Assembly (NCBI GenBank): GCA_964500675.1
Contig: CAZCNY010000006.1
Span: 124,001 to 188,000 of the forward strand
Reading direction: 5' to 3'
Source of the DNA: CAMLJR01 sp964500675
GTDB lineage: Bacteria; Pseudomonadota; Gammaproteobacteria; Pseudomonadales; CAMLJR01
DNA: 64,000 bases
This document shows, in pieces, positions 26,416 through 34,905 of the stretch. Under the pieces are notes generated by a model, which saw only the letters and a list, made by a program, of their open reading frames with translations, did not search any database and was not told where the DNA came from. Positions within the stretch are counted from its first letter, which is position 1, and each line of letters opens with the position of its first letter. A program made the translations under genes and the position numbers.

Positions 26416-26973
26416 ATGAACAAGATAACCGGTATCGCGCGAAACGCGATAGTCGCTGTCGCAATGCTCTGCCTTTCAGAATTCACGCAGGCCGCGCTCG
26501 CGGTCGGCGCCGATGCGCCGCTGTTTGCCGCGAAGGCTTCGCTCGGCGGCAATGAATTCGATTTCTCGCTGCAAGATGCGCTGAAAAAAGGCCCAGTCGT
26601 CTTGTATTTCTATCCAGCCGCCTTCACCAAAGGCTGCACGATCGAAGCGCACGATTTCGCCGCGGCGATGGAGCAATACCACGCGCTCGGCGCCACCGTG
26701 ATCGGTGTATCGCACGACGACATCGATGTGTTGAAAAAATTCTCGGTGAGCGAATGCCGCAGTAAATTCGCCGTCGCGGCCGACCCCGATCAGCACATTA
26801 TCAAAGCATACGATGCCGTGCTCGCCATAAAACCCGAATATGCCAACCGCACGTCCTATGTGATCACGCCTGACGGCAAAGTTTTTTACAGCTATACCGC
26901 GCTATCACCGGACCAGCATGTCGCGAATACATTGGATGCGTTGAAACGGTGGAAAGCAAAAGCGCAGCCATAG
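26416..26973 (+). CDS. Exported Bcp-type peroxiredoxin
   Basis: A 185-residue thiol peroxidase with a signal peptide (MNKITGIARNAIVAVAMLCL, cleavage near FTQA/AL), so probably periplasmic. The active site is FYPAAFTKGCT, with the peroxidatic cysteine at residue 74. The resolving cysteine found five residues on in most Bcp proteins is replaced by His (IEAHDF). Another cysteine (SECRSKF) could serve instead. GAGGA lies eight bases before the ATG at 26416; in-frame ATGs at 26395 and upstream are alternatives. It converges on cheB. Confidence 0.85.
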   Translation: MNKITGIARNAIVAVAMLCLSEFTQAALAVGADAPLFAAKASLGGNEFDFSLQDALKKGPVVLYFYPAAFTKGCTIEAHDFAAAMEQYHALGATVIGVSHDDIDVLKKFSVSECRSKFAVAADPDQHIIKAYDAVLAIKPEYANRTSYVITPDGKVFYSYTALSPDQHVANTLDALKRWKAKAQP

Positions 26974-27030
26974 ATAGCACTGCGAAAACGCGTTGGCGCG
27001 TTGCCGCGCAGCGATCGACACTCGCGGCGG

Positions 27031-28104
27031 CTACACCATTTTCTGCGCAGTAATTACGCCGGCGATACTTTCCAGCGGCATGCTTTTATCGACGGCACCG
27101 CGCTTCACGGCTTCTTTCGGCATTCCGTAGACGACACAGGTCGCTTCGTCCTGCGCGACGGTTGCAGCGCCGGCCTGCTTCATTTCCAACAAGCCCGCCG
27201 CACCGTCGTCACCCATGCCGGTCATGATGATGCCGATGGCATTTTTTCCCGCGCATTTCGCCACCGAACGAAATAACACATCGACTGAGGGGCGATGGCG
27301 ATTCACCACGGGGCCATCGATCACGTCGACGATATATTGCGCGCCGCTGCGCCGCAGCAACATATGCTTGCCGCCCGGCGCGATCAAGGCGCGGCCCGGA
27401 ATCACGCGATCGCCATGCTGCGCTTCGCGCACTTCGATTTCGCACAGCCCATGCAAACGCGTCGCGAATGCCGCCGTGAATTTTTCCGGCATGTGTTGCA
27501 CGATGACGATGCCGGGACAGACGCGCGGCAGCGCCGTCAATACGACTTCGAGCGCCTGCGTGCCGCCGGTCGAGGTGCCGATGGCGATCACGCGATCGGT
27601 GGTTTCGGCCATCGCCTGATGCCCGACAGGAGCCAGAATCGCATCCGCCGTCAACTTGGGTTTTACCGCGGCGCGCGTCACCATCGTCGCCATGCGTTTA
27701 ACATTCGCGCCTGCGGCCGCTTTTACCGCGCGCGTAATTTCCTGTATCGCGTCATTCAAAAATTGTTTCAATCCGATTTTGGGTTTGGTGATGATATCCA
27801 CCGCACCCGCGGACATTGCCTGCATGGTGGTTTCCGCGCCTTTTTCGGTAAGAGTCGAACAGATCACCACCGGCGTGGGATGCTCCGCCATGATTTTGCG
27901 CAGAAACGTAATACCATCCATGCGCGGCATTTCGACATCGAGCACGATGACATCGGGCCAATTCTTTTGCATTTTTTCGAGCGCGAAAATCGGATCGGCC
28001 GCCGTGCCGATGACTTCAATCTGCGGATCGCTTTTCAGTAGCTCGGTTAACACCTGCCGCACCACCGCCGAATCGTCGACAATCAACACTTTCACTTTGC
28101 TCAT
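27031..28104 (-). CDS. cheB: Chemotaxis methylesterase/glutaminase CheB
   Basis: A 357-residue two-domain protein. The receiver domain (1-120) has the acid pair DD at 10-11, phosphorylation site D56 (VIVLDVEMPRMDG) and Lys in TKPK. The C-terminal methylesterase domain (about 165-355) has the catalytic Ser in GTSTGG, His in IVQHMP and Asp in MTGMGDDG. It removes methyl groups from receptors when phosphorylated by CheA. It is the last gene of the chemotaxis cluster, 39 bases after cheD, with AGGTGATCCT before the ATG. Confidence 0.97.
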   Translation of the reverse strand: MSKVKVLIVDDSAVVRQVLTELLKSDPQIEVIGTAADPIFALEKMQKNWPDVIVLDVEMPRMDGITFLRKIMAEHPTPVVICSTLTEKGAETTMQAMSAGAVDIITKPKIGLKQFLNDAIQEITRAVKAAAGANVKRMATMVTRAAVKPKLTADAILAPVGHQAMAETTDRVIAIGTSTGGTQALEVVLTALPRVCPGIVIVQHMPEKFTAAFATRLHGLCEIEVREAQHGDRVIPGRALIAPGGKHMLLRRSGAQYIVDVIDGPVVNRHRPSVDVLFRSVAKCAGKNAIGIIMTGMGDDGAAGLLEMKQAGAATVAQDEATCVVYGMPKEAVKRGAVDKSMPLESIAGVITAQKMV

Positions 28105-28143
28105 AGGATCACCTGTAAACCGGATGCATTCCCGTCGATAAAA

Positions 28144-28671
28144 TCAATTGAGTGCGCCTTGACGCACCCACACATCACCCGTGCCGATATCGAAAATAAT
28201 ATTGCGATGCCCCTCTCCGCCCAAGTGCTCGGCCGCGATGGCAAAGCCGTGGTGCCGCAACAACTCCTGTCCGGCAATGACATTGCGATCCGCGATATTC
28301 AACGCCGCGCTCGATTTTTTTTTGCTTCCTCCAAACATATTGCCGCCGCCAAATAATTTAACTTCGTAATCGTAAGGATTGGTTTGATGACGCAAGGCTT
28401 CTTTCAGCAGCAACAACACGGCTTCATCGGCGTAGCGCCCGTCCAGTTTCGCGATTTTCCCGTGCCCGCGCGCTGACGACATTCTCCGCGCCGGTAACAT
28501 CCTTCGCGCCGGCAACATATAGTGGCACATACCGCCAACTTTCAGCTCGGGATGCCACGCCGTTATCGCCACGCATGAACCCAAAACTGTACGCAAGCGC
28601 ACGCCGCGATCGCCAAAAAAAACCTCGCCGGGATTGAGAAAAATATCAATAGCATCGGGCGACAGTTTCAC
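28144..28671 (-). CDS. cheD: Chemoreceptor glutamine deamidase CheD
   Basis: A 175-residue CheD, which deamidates receptor glutamines. The catalytic C33 (LGSCVAIT) and H50 (GGMCHYMLP) have the family spacing. Just after the active-site His, the peptide MLPARR is encoded twice in tandem (28483-28518, two 18-bp units), followed by a third related stretch MSSARG. This lengthens the loop before GRYADEA compared with other CheD proteins. It sits between cheR and cheB. Confidence 0.94.
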   Translation of the reverse strand: MKLSPDAIDIFLNPGEVFFGDRGVRLRTVLGSCVAITAWHPELKVGGMCHYMLPARRMLPARRMSSARGHGKIAKLDGRYADEAVLLLLKEALRHQTNPYDYEVKLFGGGNMFGGSKKKSSAALNIADRNVIAGQELLRHHGFAIAAEHLGGEGHRNIIFDIGTGDVWVRQGALN

Positions 28672-28700
28672 ACGTCTACCACGCTGAAAACTTTACGTTA

Positions 28701-29504
28701 TTACGGCTTCCGATAAATCGACGGCGAGATCAATTTCACGCCGTCGGATATTCCACTCAAACTTTCTGAGTGGCTAACGATAAAATAACCGCCGCTTCGC
28801 AACATCGGCAGCATGCGCGCAACCACCTGCTGCTTGGTTTTTGCATCGAAATAAATCATTACATTGCGCAAAAAAATGACGTCGAAAGGACCGATCTCCG
28901 GCAGCGCGGCATTGAGATTGATCTGCATAAATTGGGTATGCGACCGCAATGCCTTATCGATCAAAAGTGTTCCAGCCTGCGCGCCAGTGCCTTTCAGGCA
29001 GTATTTGCGCAAATACTCCTGCGGAATCCCCGCGGCGCGCTCCATCGAATAATGGCCCAACCGCGCCTGCTCGAGAACGCGCGTGCTGATATCGGAACCA
29101 ATCACTTCCCACGGTTGCCCGCCAAGCGCAGCCGCAAGCACCATCGCGATGCTGTAAATTTCCTCGCCGCTCGAACTGGCGCCGCTCCAGACACGCACGC
29201 TTCGCGCCGCCTTTAATGGAGGGAGAATGGTGTCGCGCAGAAAATCAAAATGTTTGGGTTCACGAAAAAAATAGGTTTCGTTGGTGGTGAGCAAATCGAT
29301 AGCCACCTGCATTTCGGCGGGCATTTTAGTACTGGTAAGAAGCTGGAAATATTCGGAATAGCTGCCGAGCCGATAATGCTGAATGCGACGCGCAAGGCGG
29401 CCGCCCACCAGCGACAGCTTGGAGTCCGACAAGCTGATCCCGGCAATGCGATAGATCATCGCCTGAAATTGGCGGAACTCCTGTTCTGTCAACGCTACCT
29501 GCAT
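28701..29504 (-). CDS. cheR: Chemotaxis methyltransferase CheR
   Basis: A 267-residue S-adenosylmethionine-dependent methyltransferase that methylates receptor glutamates. It has the N-terminal helical domain and the catalytic domain with NETYFFRE near residue 80, SAM-binding WSGASSSGEEIYSIAM near 108, SDIS near 140 and DVIFLRNVMIYFD near 208. The start at 29504 (MQVALTEQEF) is preferred over the longer frame from 29546 because GAGG lies before it. The 129-base gap to cheW contains a hairpin (GCCCTGC/GCAGGGC) just upstream of the ribosome binding site. Confidence 0.95.
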   Translation of the reverse strand: MQVALTEQEFRQFQAMIYRIAGISLSDSKLSLVGGRLARRIQHYRLGSYSEYFQLLTSTKMPAEMQVAIDLLTTNETYFFREPKHFDFLRDTILPPLKAARSVRVWSGASSSGEEIYSIAMVLAAALGGQPWEVIGSDISTRVLEQARLGHYSMERAAGIPQEYLRKYCLKGTGAQAGTLLIDKALRSHTQFMQINLNAALPEIGPFDVIFLRNVMIYFDAKTKQQVVARMLPMLRSGGYFIVSHSESLSGISDGVKLISPSIYRKP

Positions 29505-29633
29505 TTCGCACCTCGCCCTGCACTGCCGCAGGGCGCTTTTTGCCAACCGCTGGTTGAACGAACAGGGAACGCGGCAGCATCTATTTACTCGATTTACAAC
29601 GCGCCCATTTACGCGGAAACATTGCGCGATGTA

Positions 29634-30173
29634 TTAATCATCCGAAGTCGCCGCGGTCTCTTGCGCACCGTTCTCCTCGATGCTCGCCAACAGCGCCATC
29701 TCATCGAGCGACAACACGCGATCGACATTCAGGATAATGATAAAACGCGCACCGACCTCGACCATGCCTTCGATAAAATCGACGCGAATTTTCGCGCCGA
29801 AAGCCGGCGGCGCTTGAATCGCGCTGGCCGCGATATCCATAACCTCGCTGACGCTATCGACAACGACACCGACATCCTGCTTTTCGCCGTCGTTGTCCAT
29901 TTCGACGATGACGATGCAGGTGCGGCGCGCGATCTCCGCAGGCGCGCGCCCAAAGCGAGCCGCCAAATCAATCACCGGCAACACCTGCCCGCGCAAATTC
30001 AGCACACCTTTGATGAATTCAGGCATGAGCGGCACCGTCGTTAAATTGCCGTATTCGATAATTTCCTTGATGACGAGAATACTGATGGCGAACGGCTCAC
30101 CATCTAGCAAAAACGTTAGAAATTGCTGCTGCGGTTCGGTATTCGTGCTCTGGCGTTTTGCAACCTGCGACAT
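29634..30173 (-). CDS. cheW: Chemotaxis coupling protein CheW
   Basis: A 179-residue CheW, which links receptors to CheA. The SH3-like double barrel shows FLTFLLDGEPFAISI, IIEYGNLTTVPLMPEFIKGV (split) and the highly conserved NLRGQVLPVIDLAARFG. The C-terminal extension after residue 150 is short and acidic. ATG at 30173 follows GGAG by nine bases. A GTG at 30191 immediately abuts the stop of the upstream receptor gene, so the two are tightly coupled. Confidence 0.95.
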   Translation of the reverse strand: MSQVAKRQSTNTEPQQQFLTFLLDGEPFAISILVIKEIIEYGNLTTVPLMPEFIKGVLNLRGQVLPVIDLAARFGRAPAEIARRTCIVIVEMDNDGEKQDVGVVVDSVSEVMDIAASAIQAPPAFGAKIRVDFIEGMVEVGARFIIILNVDRVLSLDEMALLASIEENGAQETAATSDD

Positions 30174-30191
30174 GATTGGATTCTCCGCCAC

Positions 30192-31838
30192 TCAGAACCG
30201 TACAAACTCTTTTTCGTCGGGAGGCACCGCCTCGGCTTTTTTGCTTCGAGCCGGCTTGAGCACGGCGACGTCCGCACCTTTCGATGCATCTTCACCGGCT
30301 TCTGCCTCGGCGTTGCTTTCGGATGCCGCCAACTCTTCAGCGGAGGTTTTGAAAAACTCCATGAGATCTTGCAACTGGTCGGCTTGCGAATTCATTTCCT
30401 CGGCGGTAGCGGCCAACTCCTCCGAAGCCGACGCGTTTTGCTGCGTCAACTGATTGAGCTGGTTCATCGCGGTGTTGACTTGCGCAACGCCCGTCGACTG
30501 CTCTTCCGAAGCCGCCGCAATTTCCTGCACGAGGTCGGACGTTTTGTTGATGGCCGGCACGATTTCGTCGAGCAGCGAGCCCGCTTGTTCGGCAAGCGTC
30601 ACGCTATTGCCCGCGACATCGCTGATTTCTTTTGCAGCGACTTGCGCGCGTTCCGCCAGTTTGCGCACTTCCGCCGCCACCACGGCGAAACCCTTGCCGT
30701 GATCGCCCGCGCGCGCGGCTTCAATCGCCGCATTGAGCGCGAGCAAATTGGTCTGGTATGCGATGTCATCGATGATGCCGATTTTTGCCGCGATCGCTTT
30801 CATCGCCTGAACCGTTTGCTTGACCGACTGACCGCCCTCGGTGGCTTCGCGCGCTGCTTTGGTTGCCATGCCATCGGTGACCTTGGCATTTTCGGCATTT
30901 TGCGCGATCGAAGCGGTCATCTGCTCGATCGATGCGCTGGTTTCTTCCACGCTGGCGGCTTGCTCGGACGCCGCTTGCGACAGCGATTGCGCCGTCGCGT
31001 TCACTTGATCCGACGCGTTCGACAAGCTATTCGCGGAACCGCGCACGTCGCTGATAATTTGCGACAACTTGGCAACCATTTCGTCGATGGCGTTGAGCAG
31101 TTGTCCCGCTTCGTCTTTCGATTTCGATTCCACCTTCACCGTTAAATCGCCTCGCGCCAGACGACGCGCCGCATCGGCCGCTTGCGCGATAGGTTTGGTC
31201 ACGCTGCGAGTTACCCACGCGGCGATGGCAGCGGCGATCAGGACGCTGATCAATGCCAAGCCAATAAGTACGATGCGGGTTTTCTTATAAATCGCCAGCG
31301 CTTCTTTTCCCGTATCGCTGACCTGATCGCGCTGAAACGAAGAGAGTTCGCGGACCGCGGCAATGTAAGTATCGCGCAGCGGATTCATTTCATCCTCCGC
31401 CAACTTTATTGCCTCAGCTTTTTTTCCGGCGGAAAACGTATCGAGCACCTGCTGCCGCTTGGCGACATAGTCCTTACGCGCATCGATAGCGCTGCTCAGC
31501 ATAAGCTTTTCATCATCGTTATTAACCAGCGCGGTAAATTTGTCGTAATTCGCCGAGATTTCCTTGCTGCCCGCAGCCATGCGCGTTTGAATGGCTTTCG
31601 CCTCATCGGCGCTTGCCGAAGAAAGCAGCTCGCGCACCGCGAGTGCGTTTTCATAAACGCCGCTGATAATTAAGTTCGCGAGTTCCGATTTTGGAAAACG
31701 ATCTTCCACCACCAAGCGGACATCGCTATTCAACTGCGTCATTCGCACCGCGGCCACCGCCAGCGTGGCCAGCAAAATGATCAACACCAGCGCGAAGCCG
31801 AGCCCGAGGCGCGTACCAATTTTCATATTTTTCAACAT
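30192..31838 (-). CDS. Methyl-accepting chemotaxis protein with 4HB-type sensor
   Basis: A 548-residue receptor. TM1 spans about residues 8-30, a periplasmic helical (four-helix bundle-like) sensor runs 31-188, TM2 about 190-210, a HAMP domain about 212-265, and then the signalling domain. The hairpin tip is DDIAYQTNLLALNAAIEAAR. It ends in an acidic tail KEFVRF. The C-terminus lacks a classic NWETF-type pentapeptide. As part of the chemotaxis cluster it probably forms the dedicated receptor of this array. Confidence 0.94.
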   Translation of the reverse strand: MLKNMKIGTRLGLGFALVLIILLATLAVAAVRMTQLNSDVRLVVEDRFPKSELANLIISGVYENALAVRELLSSASADEAKAIQTRMAAGSKEISANYDKFTALVNNDDEKLMLSSAIDARKDYVAKRQQVLDTFSAGKKAEAIKLAEDEMNPLRDTYIAAVRELSSFQRDQVSDTGKEALAIYKKTRIVLIGLALISVLIAAAIAAWVTRSVTKPIAQAADAARRLARGDLTVKVESKSKDEAGQLLNAIDEMVAKLSQIISDVRGSANSLSNASDQVNATAQSLSQAASEQAASVEETSASIEQMTASIAQNAENAKVTDGMATKAAREATEGGQSVKQTVQAMKAIAAKIGIIDDIAYQTNLLALNAAIEAARAGDHGKGFAVVAAEVRKLAERAQVAAKEISDVAGNSVTLAEQAGSLLDEIVPAINKTSDLVQEIAAASEEQSTGVAQVNTAMNQLNQLTQQNASASEELAATAEEMNSQADQLQDLMEFFKTSAEELAASESNAEAEAGEDASKGADVAVLKPARSKKAEAVPPDEKEFVRF

Positions 31839-31876
31839 AACCTAACCCCGCTATTTCGATACTTTCCAATCGCGAA

Positions 31877-34078
31877 TTAGTCGCCGATCATTTGCACGGG
31901 CTGCACTTCACGCGCCCGCACCTGTTCGATTAAACCGGCGACATCGATAATCAGCGCGACCTCGCCGCTACCGAGAATGGTCGAGCCGCCAATGCCGCGA
32001 ATATGACTGAATATTTTTCCGAGCGGCTTGATCACAGTTTGAAACTCGCCGAGCAAACGATCGACCACGATGCCGACGCGCGTATGTGCGTATTGCACAA
32101 CCACGATATTTTCCCGCGCGATTCCACTCTGCGCCGATACATCTCTCTCGATCTCGAATAGATCGCGCAAGCGCATATAAGGCAATACCTCGCCGCGCAA
32201 GTTGATGTAGTGGCGCGACGCCTCGTTATCGCGATCGCTCGCGTTCAACTCGATACACTCCACCACGAGGTCGAGCGGAATAACAAATGCGGACTTGCCG
32301 ACCTGCACGAGGAAGCCATCGATGATCGCCAGCGTGAGCGGCAGACGAATGCTCATCGTGGTGCCGACGCCCTGCTCGCTGTCGATATTGATGGTGCCGC
32401 GCAGACTCTCGATATTTTGACGCACCACATCCATGCCGACGCCGCGCCCGGACAGATTGGTTACCTGATCCGCCGTGGAAAAACCCGCGGCGAAAATCAG
32501 CTTGAAAATCTCCTGATCGGTCATCGCCTGACCGGGATTGACGATGCCTTTTTCGATGCCTTTCGCCAGAATTTTATCTTTGTTGAGACCGCCGCCATCG
32601 TCCGACACTTCGATCACGATACTGCCCGAATCGTGATACGCATTGAGCCGTATCGTTCCCTGCAACGGCTTACCGCGCTGCTGGCGCAGTTCAGCTGTTT
32701 CAATACCGTGATCCATGGAGTTGCGCACCAAGTGCATCAGCGGATCGCCGATTTTTTCCACGACGGTTTTATCGAGTTCGGTTTCGGCACCGCTGATGAT
32801 GAGCGCAATATCCTTGTTCAACTCTTTGCTGACATCACGCACCACACGTTGGAACCTAGTGAATGTTTCACCGATTTGCACCATGCGCAGCGATAGCGCC
32901 GAATCGCGGACCTCTTCGATAAATTGACCAATATTTTCGCTGGCTTCGATCAGCTCCGCCGACATCGAGCGCTGCGCGAGTAAATTAATGCCGGCGCCCG
33001 AAATGACGAGTTCGCCGATTAAATTGATTAACGTATCGAGCTTGTCGGCATCGATGCGAATCAAGCGCGGAGCTTTGGTTTTCGCATCCTTGACCTGCTG
33101 TTGTTTTTCCACGGCGGCGGCGACCACGGCCGCTTGCACACTGCCGTTCTCGACGAGAATTGTACCGAGCGGCAGCGTCACGTCCGCAGCTATCTCCGCT
33201 TGCGCGTCCAAGCCTTCTTTCAGCTCCGCAGCCGATAGCGTGCCGCATTGCACCAGCATTTCGCCGAGACGCATTTCCTCTTCGGGCAGCTCGCGCAGCA
33301 AATCAACATAATCGGCAATGCGACTGCGCGGCGGTAAAATGTGAATGCGCGCGTCCTCGCGCACGAATTCAAACACACCTTCAATCGTGGCTTTATCGGC
33401 ATCGCTTTTAAATGCGATTTCAAAACCGAGATAGCACGACTCCGGATCCATCTCGGCAAAGACCGGCATCGTATCGGTGAGCGTCGACACCGCAACAATC
33501 TCGCCGATGGTTTGCAGATAACGCAGAAACGCCAGCGGGTCCATACCGTTGCGCAGAACATCGGGGCCGAAGCGCAGCGAGATGTGCCAATTGTCGGTTT
33601 CGGCAACGGGCCCTTGTAACTTCTCCGCGGCGACGACCTCCATTTCCGGAGCGGTATGTTGAGCCGCGGCCGCGGCGGCAGGTACAACACCGAGATAAAC
33701 ATTGAGGCGATCGATAAGTGCGGCACCTGTCGACGCGAGCGCGGGATCGATCGCATCGTTGCCCGCTTCCACATTGCCGACCAGCGCGCTGATCTGATCA
33801 CAGCTTTCCAAAAAGAGTGAGGCGAGATTGCTATCGAGTTGAATTTCGCCATTGCGCACTTTGTCGAGCACGCTTTCGACGACGTGCGTGAATTTCACGA
33901 TGTCATCGAGACCGAATAATCCGGCCGATCCTTTTATCGTATGCGCGGCGCGAAAGATCGCGTTGATGGTGTCGGCATCGGCGGCTTGATGCTCGGTCTG
34001 CAGCAGTGAGCTCTCCATATTTTCGAGCAGCTCGCGACTCTCGACGAGAAATGTCTGCAGCGCGGCATCGAGATTCAT
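31877..34078 (-). CDS. cheA: Chemotaxis histidine kinase CheA
   Basis: A 733-residue kinase. The HPt domain (1-110) has the phosphorylated H46 in AAHTIKGSAG. A middle region (about 150-335), with an alpha/beta module near WHISLRFGPDVLRNG and an Ala-rich linker, replaces the usual P2. The dimerisation helices follow (about 345-410), then the ATPase domain with MHLVRNSMDHGIE, VSDDGGGL and GRGVGMDVV, and a CheW-like regulatory domain to the end. GGAGGAAAA precedes the ATG. It phosphorylates the CheY and CheB of this cluster. Confidence 0.96.
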   Translation of the reverse strand: MNLDAALQTFLVESRELLENMESSLLQTEHQAADADTINAIFRAAHTIKGSAGLFGLDDIVKFTHVVESVLDKVRNGEIQLDSNLASLFLESCDQISALVGNVEAGNDAIDPALASTGAALIDRLNVYLGVVPAAAAAAQHTAPEMEVVAAEKLQGPVAETDNWHISLRFGPDVLRNGMDPLAFLRYLQTIGEIVAVSTLTDTMPVFAEMDPESCYLGFEIAFKSDADKATIEGVFEFVREDARIHILPPRSRIADYVDLLRELPEEEMRLGEMLVQCGTLSAAELKEGLDAQAEIAADVTLPLGTILVENGSVQAAVVAAAVEKQQQVKDAKTKAPRLIRIDADKLDTLINLIGELVISGAGINLLAQRSMSAELIEASENIGQFIEEVRDSALSLRMVQIGETFTRFQRVVRDVSKELNKDIALIISGAETELDKTVVEKIGDPLMHLVRNSMDHGIETAELRQQRGKPLQGTIRLNAYHDSGSIVIEVSDDGGGLNKDKILAKGIEKGIVNPGQAMTDQEIFKLIFAAGFSTADQVTNLSGRGVGMDVVRQNIESLRGTINIDSEQGVGTTMSIRLPLTLAIIDGFLVQVGKSAFVIPLDLVVECIELNASDRDNEASRHYINLRGEVLPYMRLRDLFEIERDVSAQSGIARENIVVVQYAHTRVGIVVDRLLGEFQTVIKPLGKIFSHIRGIGGSTILGSGEVALIIDVAGLIEQVRAREVQPVQMIGD

Positions 34079-34098
34079 TGAGTTTTCCTCCGCGCCAC

Positions 34099-34398
34099 TT
34101 ACTCCACAGCAGCGCTAAACCCTGTGTGCAAGTTACACATTTTCCAGCATGCAAGTACGGCATCGCTGGGGTTGCTGAACACGATATTTTTTTCTCGCCG
34201 CGCGCACTCGCGCTGCGCAAGTAAGAGCAACTGCAATCCCGCCGTATCGATCTCGCTGACTTGCGCCAAATCGATCTCCGCCGACTCCGCATCGAACAAT
34301 TTGCCGACCTTCTCTTTCAACTCCGCTGCGGTATAGATCGTTAGCTCGCCCGCGACGACGAGTTTTTCCACCGTACTCTTTTTCTTCGAAGAAGCCAT
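34099..34398 (-). CDS. STAS-domain protein in the chemotaxis operon
   Basis: A 99-residue anti-sigma-factor-antagonist-like STAS domain. The conserved loop reads SEIDTAGLQLLLLAQRE, with Thr52 where SpoIIAA has its phosphorylated Ser. It is encoded between cheY and cheA, 21 bases before cheA. In other proteobacteria, STAS proteins in chemotaxis clusters adjust signalling, but no fixed mechanism is established. No cognate anti-sigma kinase is visible here. Confidence 0.88.
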   Translation of the reverse strand: MASSKKKSTVEKLVVAGELTIYTAAELKEKVGKLFDAESAEIDLAQVSEIDTAGLQLLLLAQRECARREKNIVFSNPSDAVLACWKMCNLHTGFSAAVE

Positions 34399-34435
34399 GG
34401 GTTCAATACCGACTGTTAGCTACAACACGATCATT

Positions 34436-34495
34436 TTGTGACTACGCAATTTGTGACTACGCAATTTACGATTGCGCAATTCGCGATTACGGCAA
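34436..34495. repeat. Four 15-bp tandem repeats over the cheY stop codon
   Basis: Four consecutive 15-base units: TTGTGACTACGCAAT twice exactly (34436-34465), then TTACGATTGCGCAAT and TCGCGATTACGGCAA. The cheY stop codon (34487-34489) lies in the last unit, so copies of the gene's final bases extend into the cheY-STAS gap. Confidence 0.85.
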
Positions 34496-34855
34496 AATCA
34501 GTTTGGAAACGGCTGCGAGCATTTGTTCAGGCTTGAACGGTTTCACCACCCATGCTTTCGCACCCGCTGCCTGCCCTTCCTGTTTCTTGCCTTCCTGGCT
34601 TTCGGTCGTGAGCATAATGATCGGGGTGAATTTGTAATTCGCCAATTTTTTCACTTCCTTCACCAGCGTGATGCCATCCATGTTCGGCATGTTCACATCG
34701 CTGATGATGAGATGCACCTTGACGCCGTTGAGTTTGGCTAACGCATCGACACCATCGCACGCTTCAATCACGTCGTAACCGGCGCCTTTCAATGCAATCG
34801 CGACCACCTGACGCAACGAAGCCGAATCATCGACGATAAGAATGGTTTTGGCCAT
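34487..34855 (-). CDS. cheY: Chemotaxis response regulator CheY
   Basis: A 122-residue single receiver domain. Acid pair D9-D10, phosphorylation site D53 (LIISDVNMPNMDG), a Thr in MLTTES and the Lys of VVKPFKPEQ complete the active site. Phosphorylated by CheA, it would act on a flagellar motor or another output; no motor genes are in the window. The KLILP ending is followed by tandem repeats that begin at the stop codon. Confidence 0.95.
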   Translation of the reverse strand: MAKTILIVDDSASLRQVVAIALKGAGYDVIEACDGVDALAKLNGVKVHLIISDVNMPNMDGITLVKEVKKLANYKFTPIIMLTTESQEGKKQEGQAAGAKAWVVKPFKPEQMLAAVSKLILP

Positions 34856-34905
34856 TTACATAAACTCCGAAATATTTTCCGCAATGCTTTTGAAAACAGG
34901 TGTGC

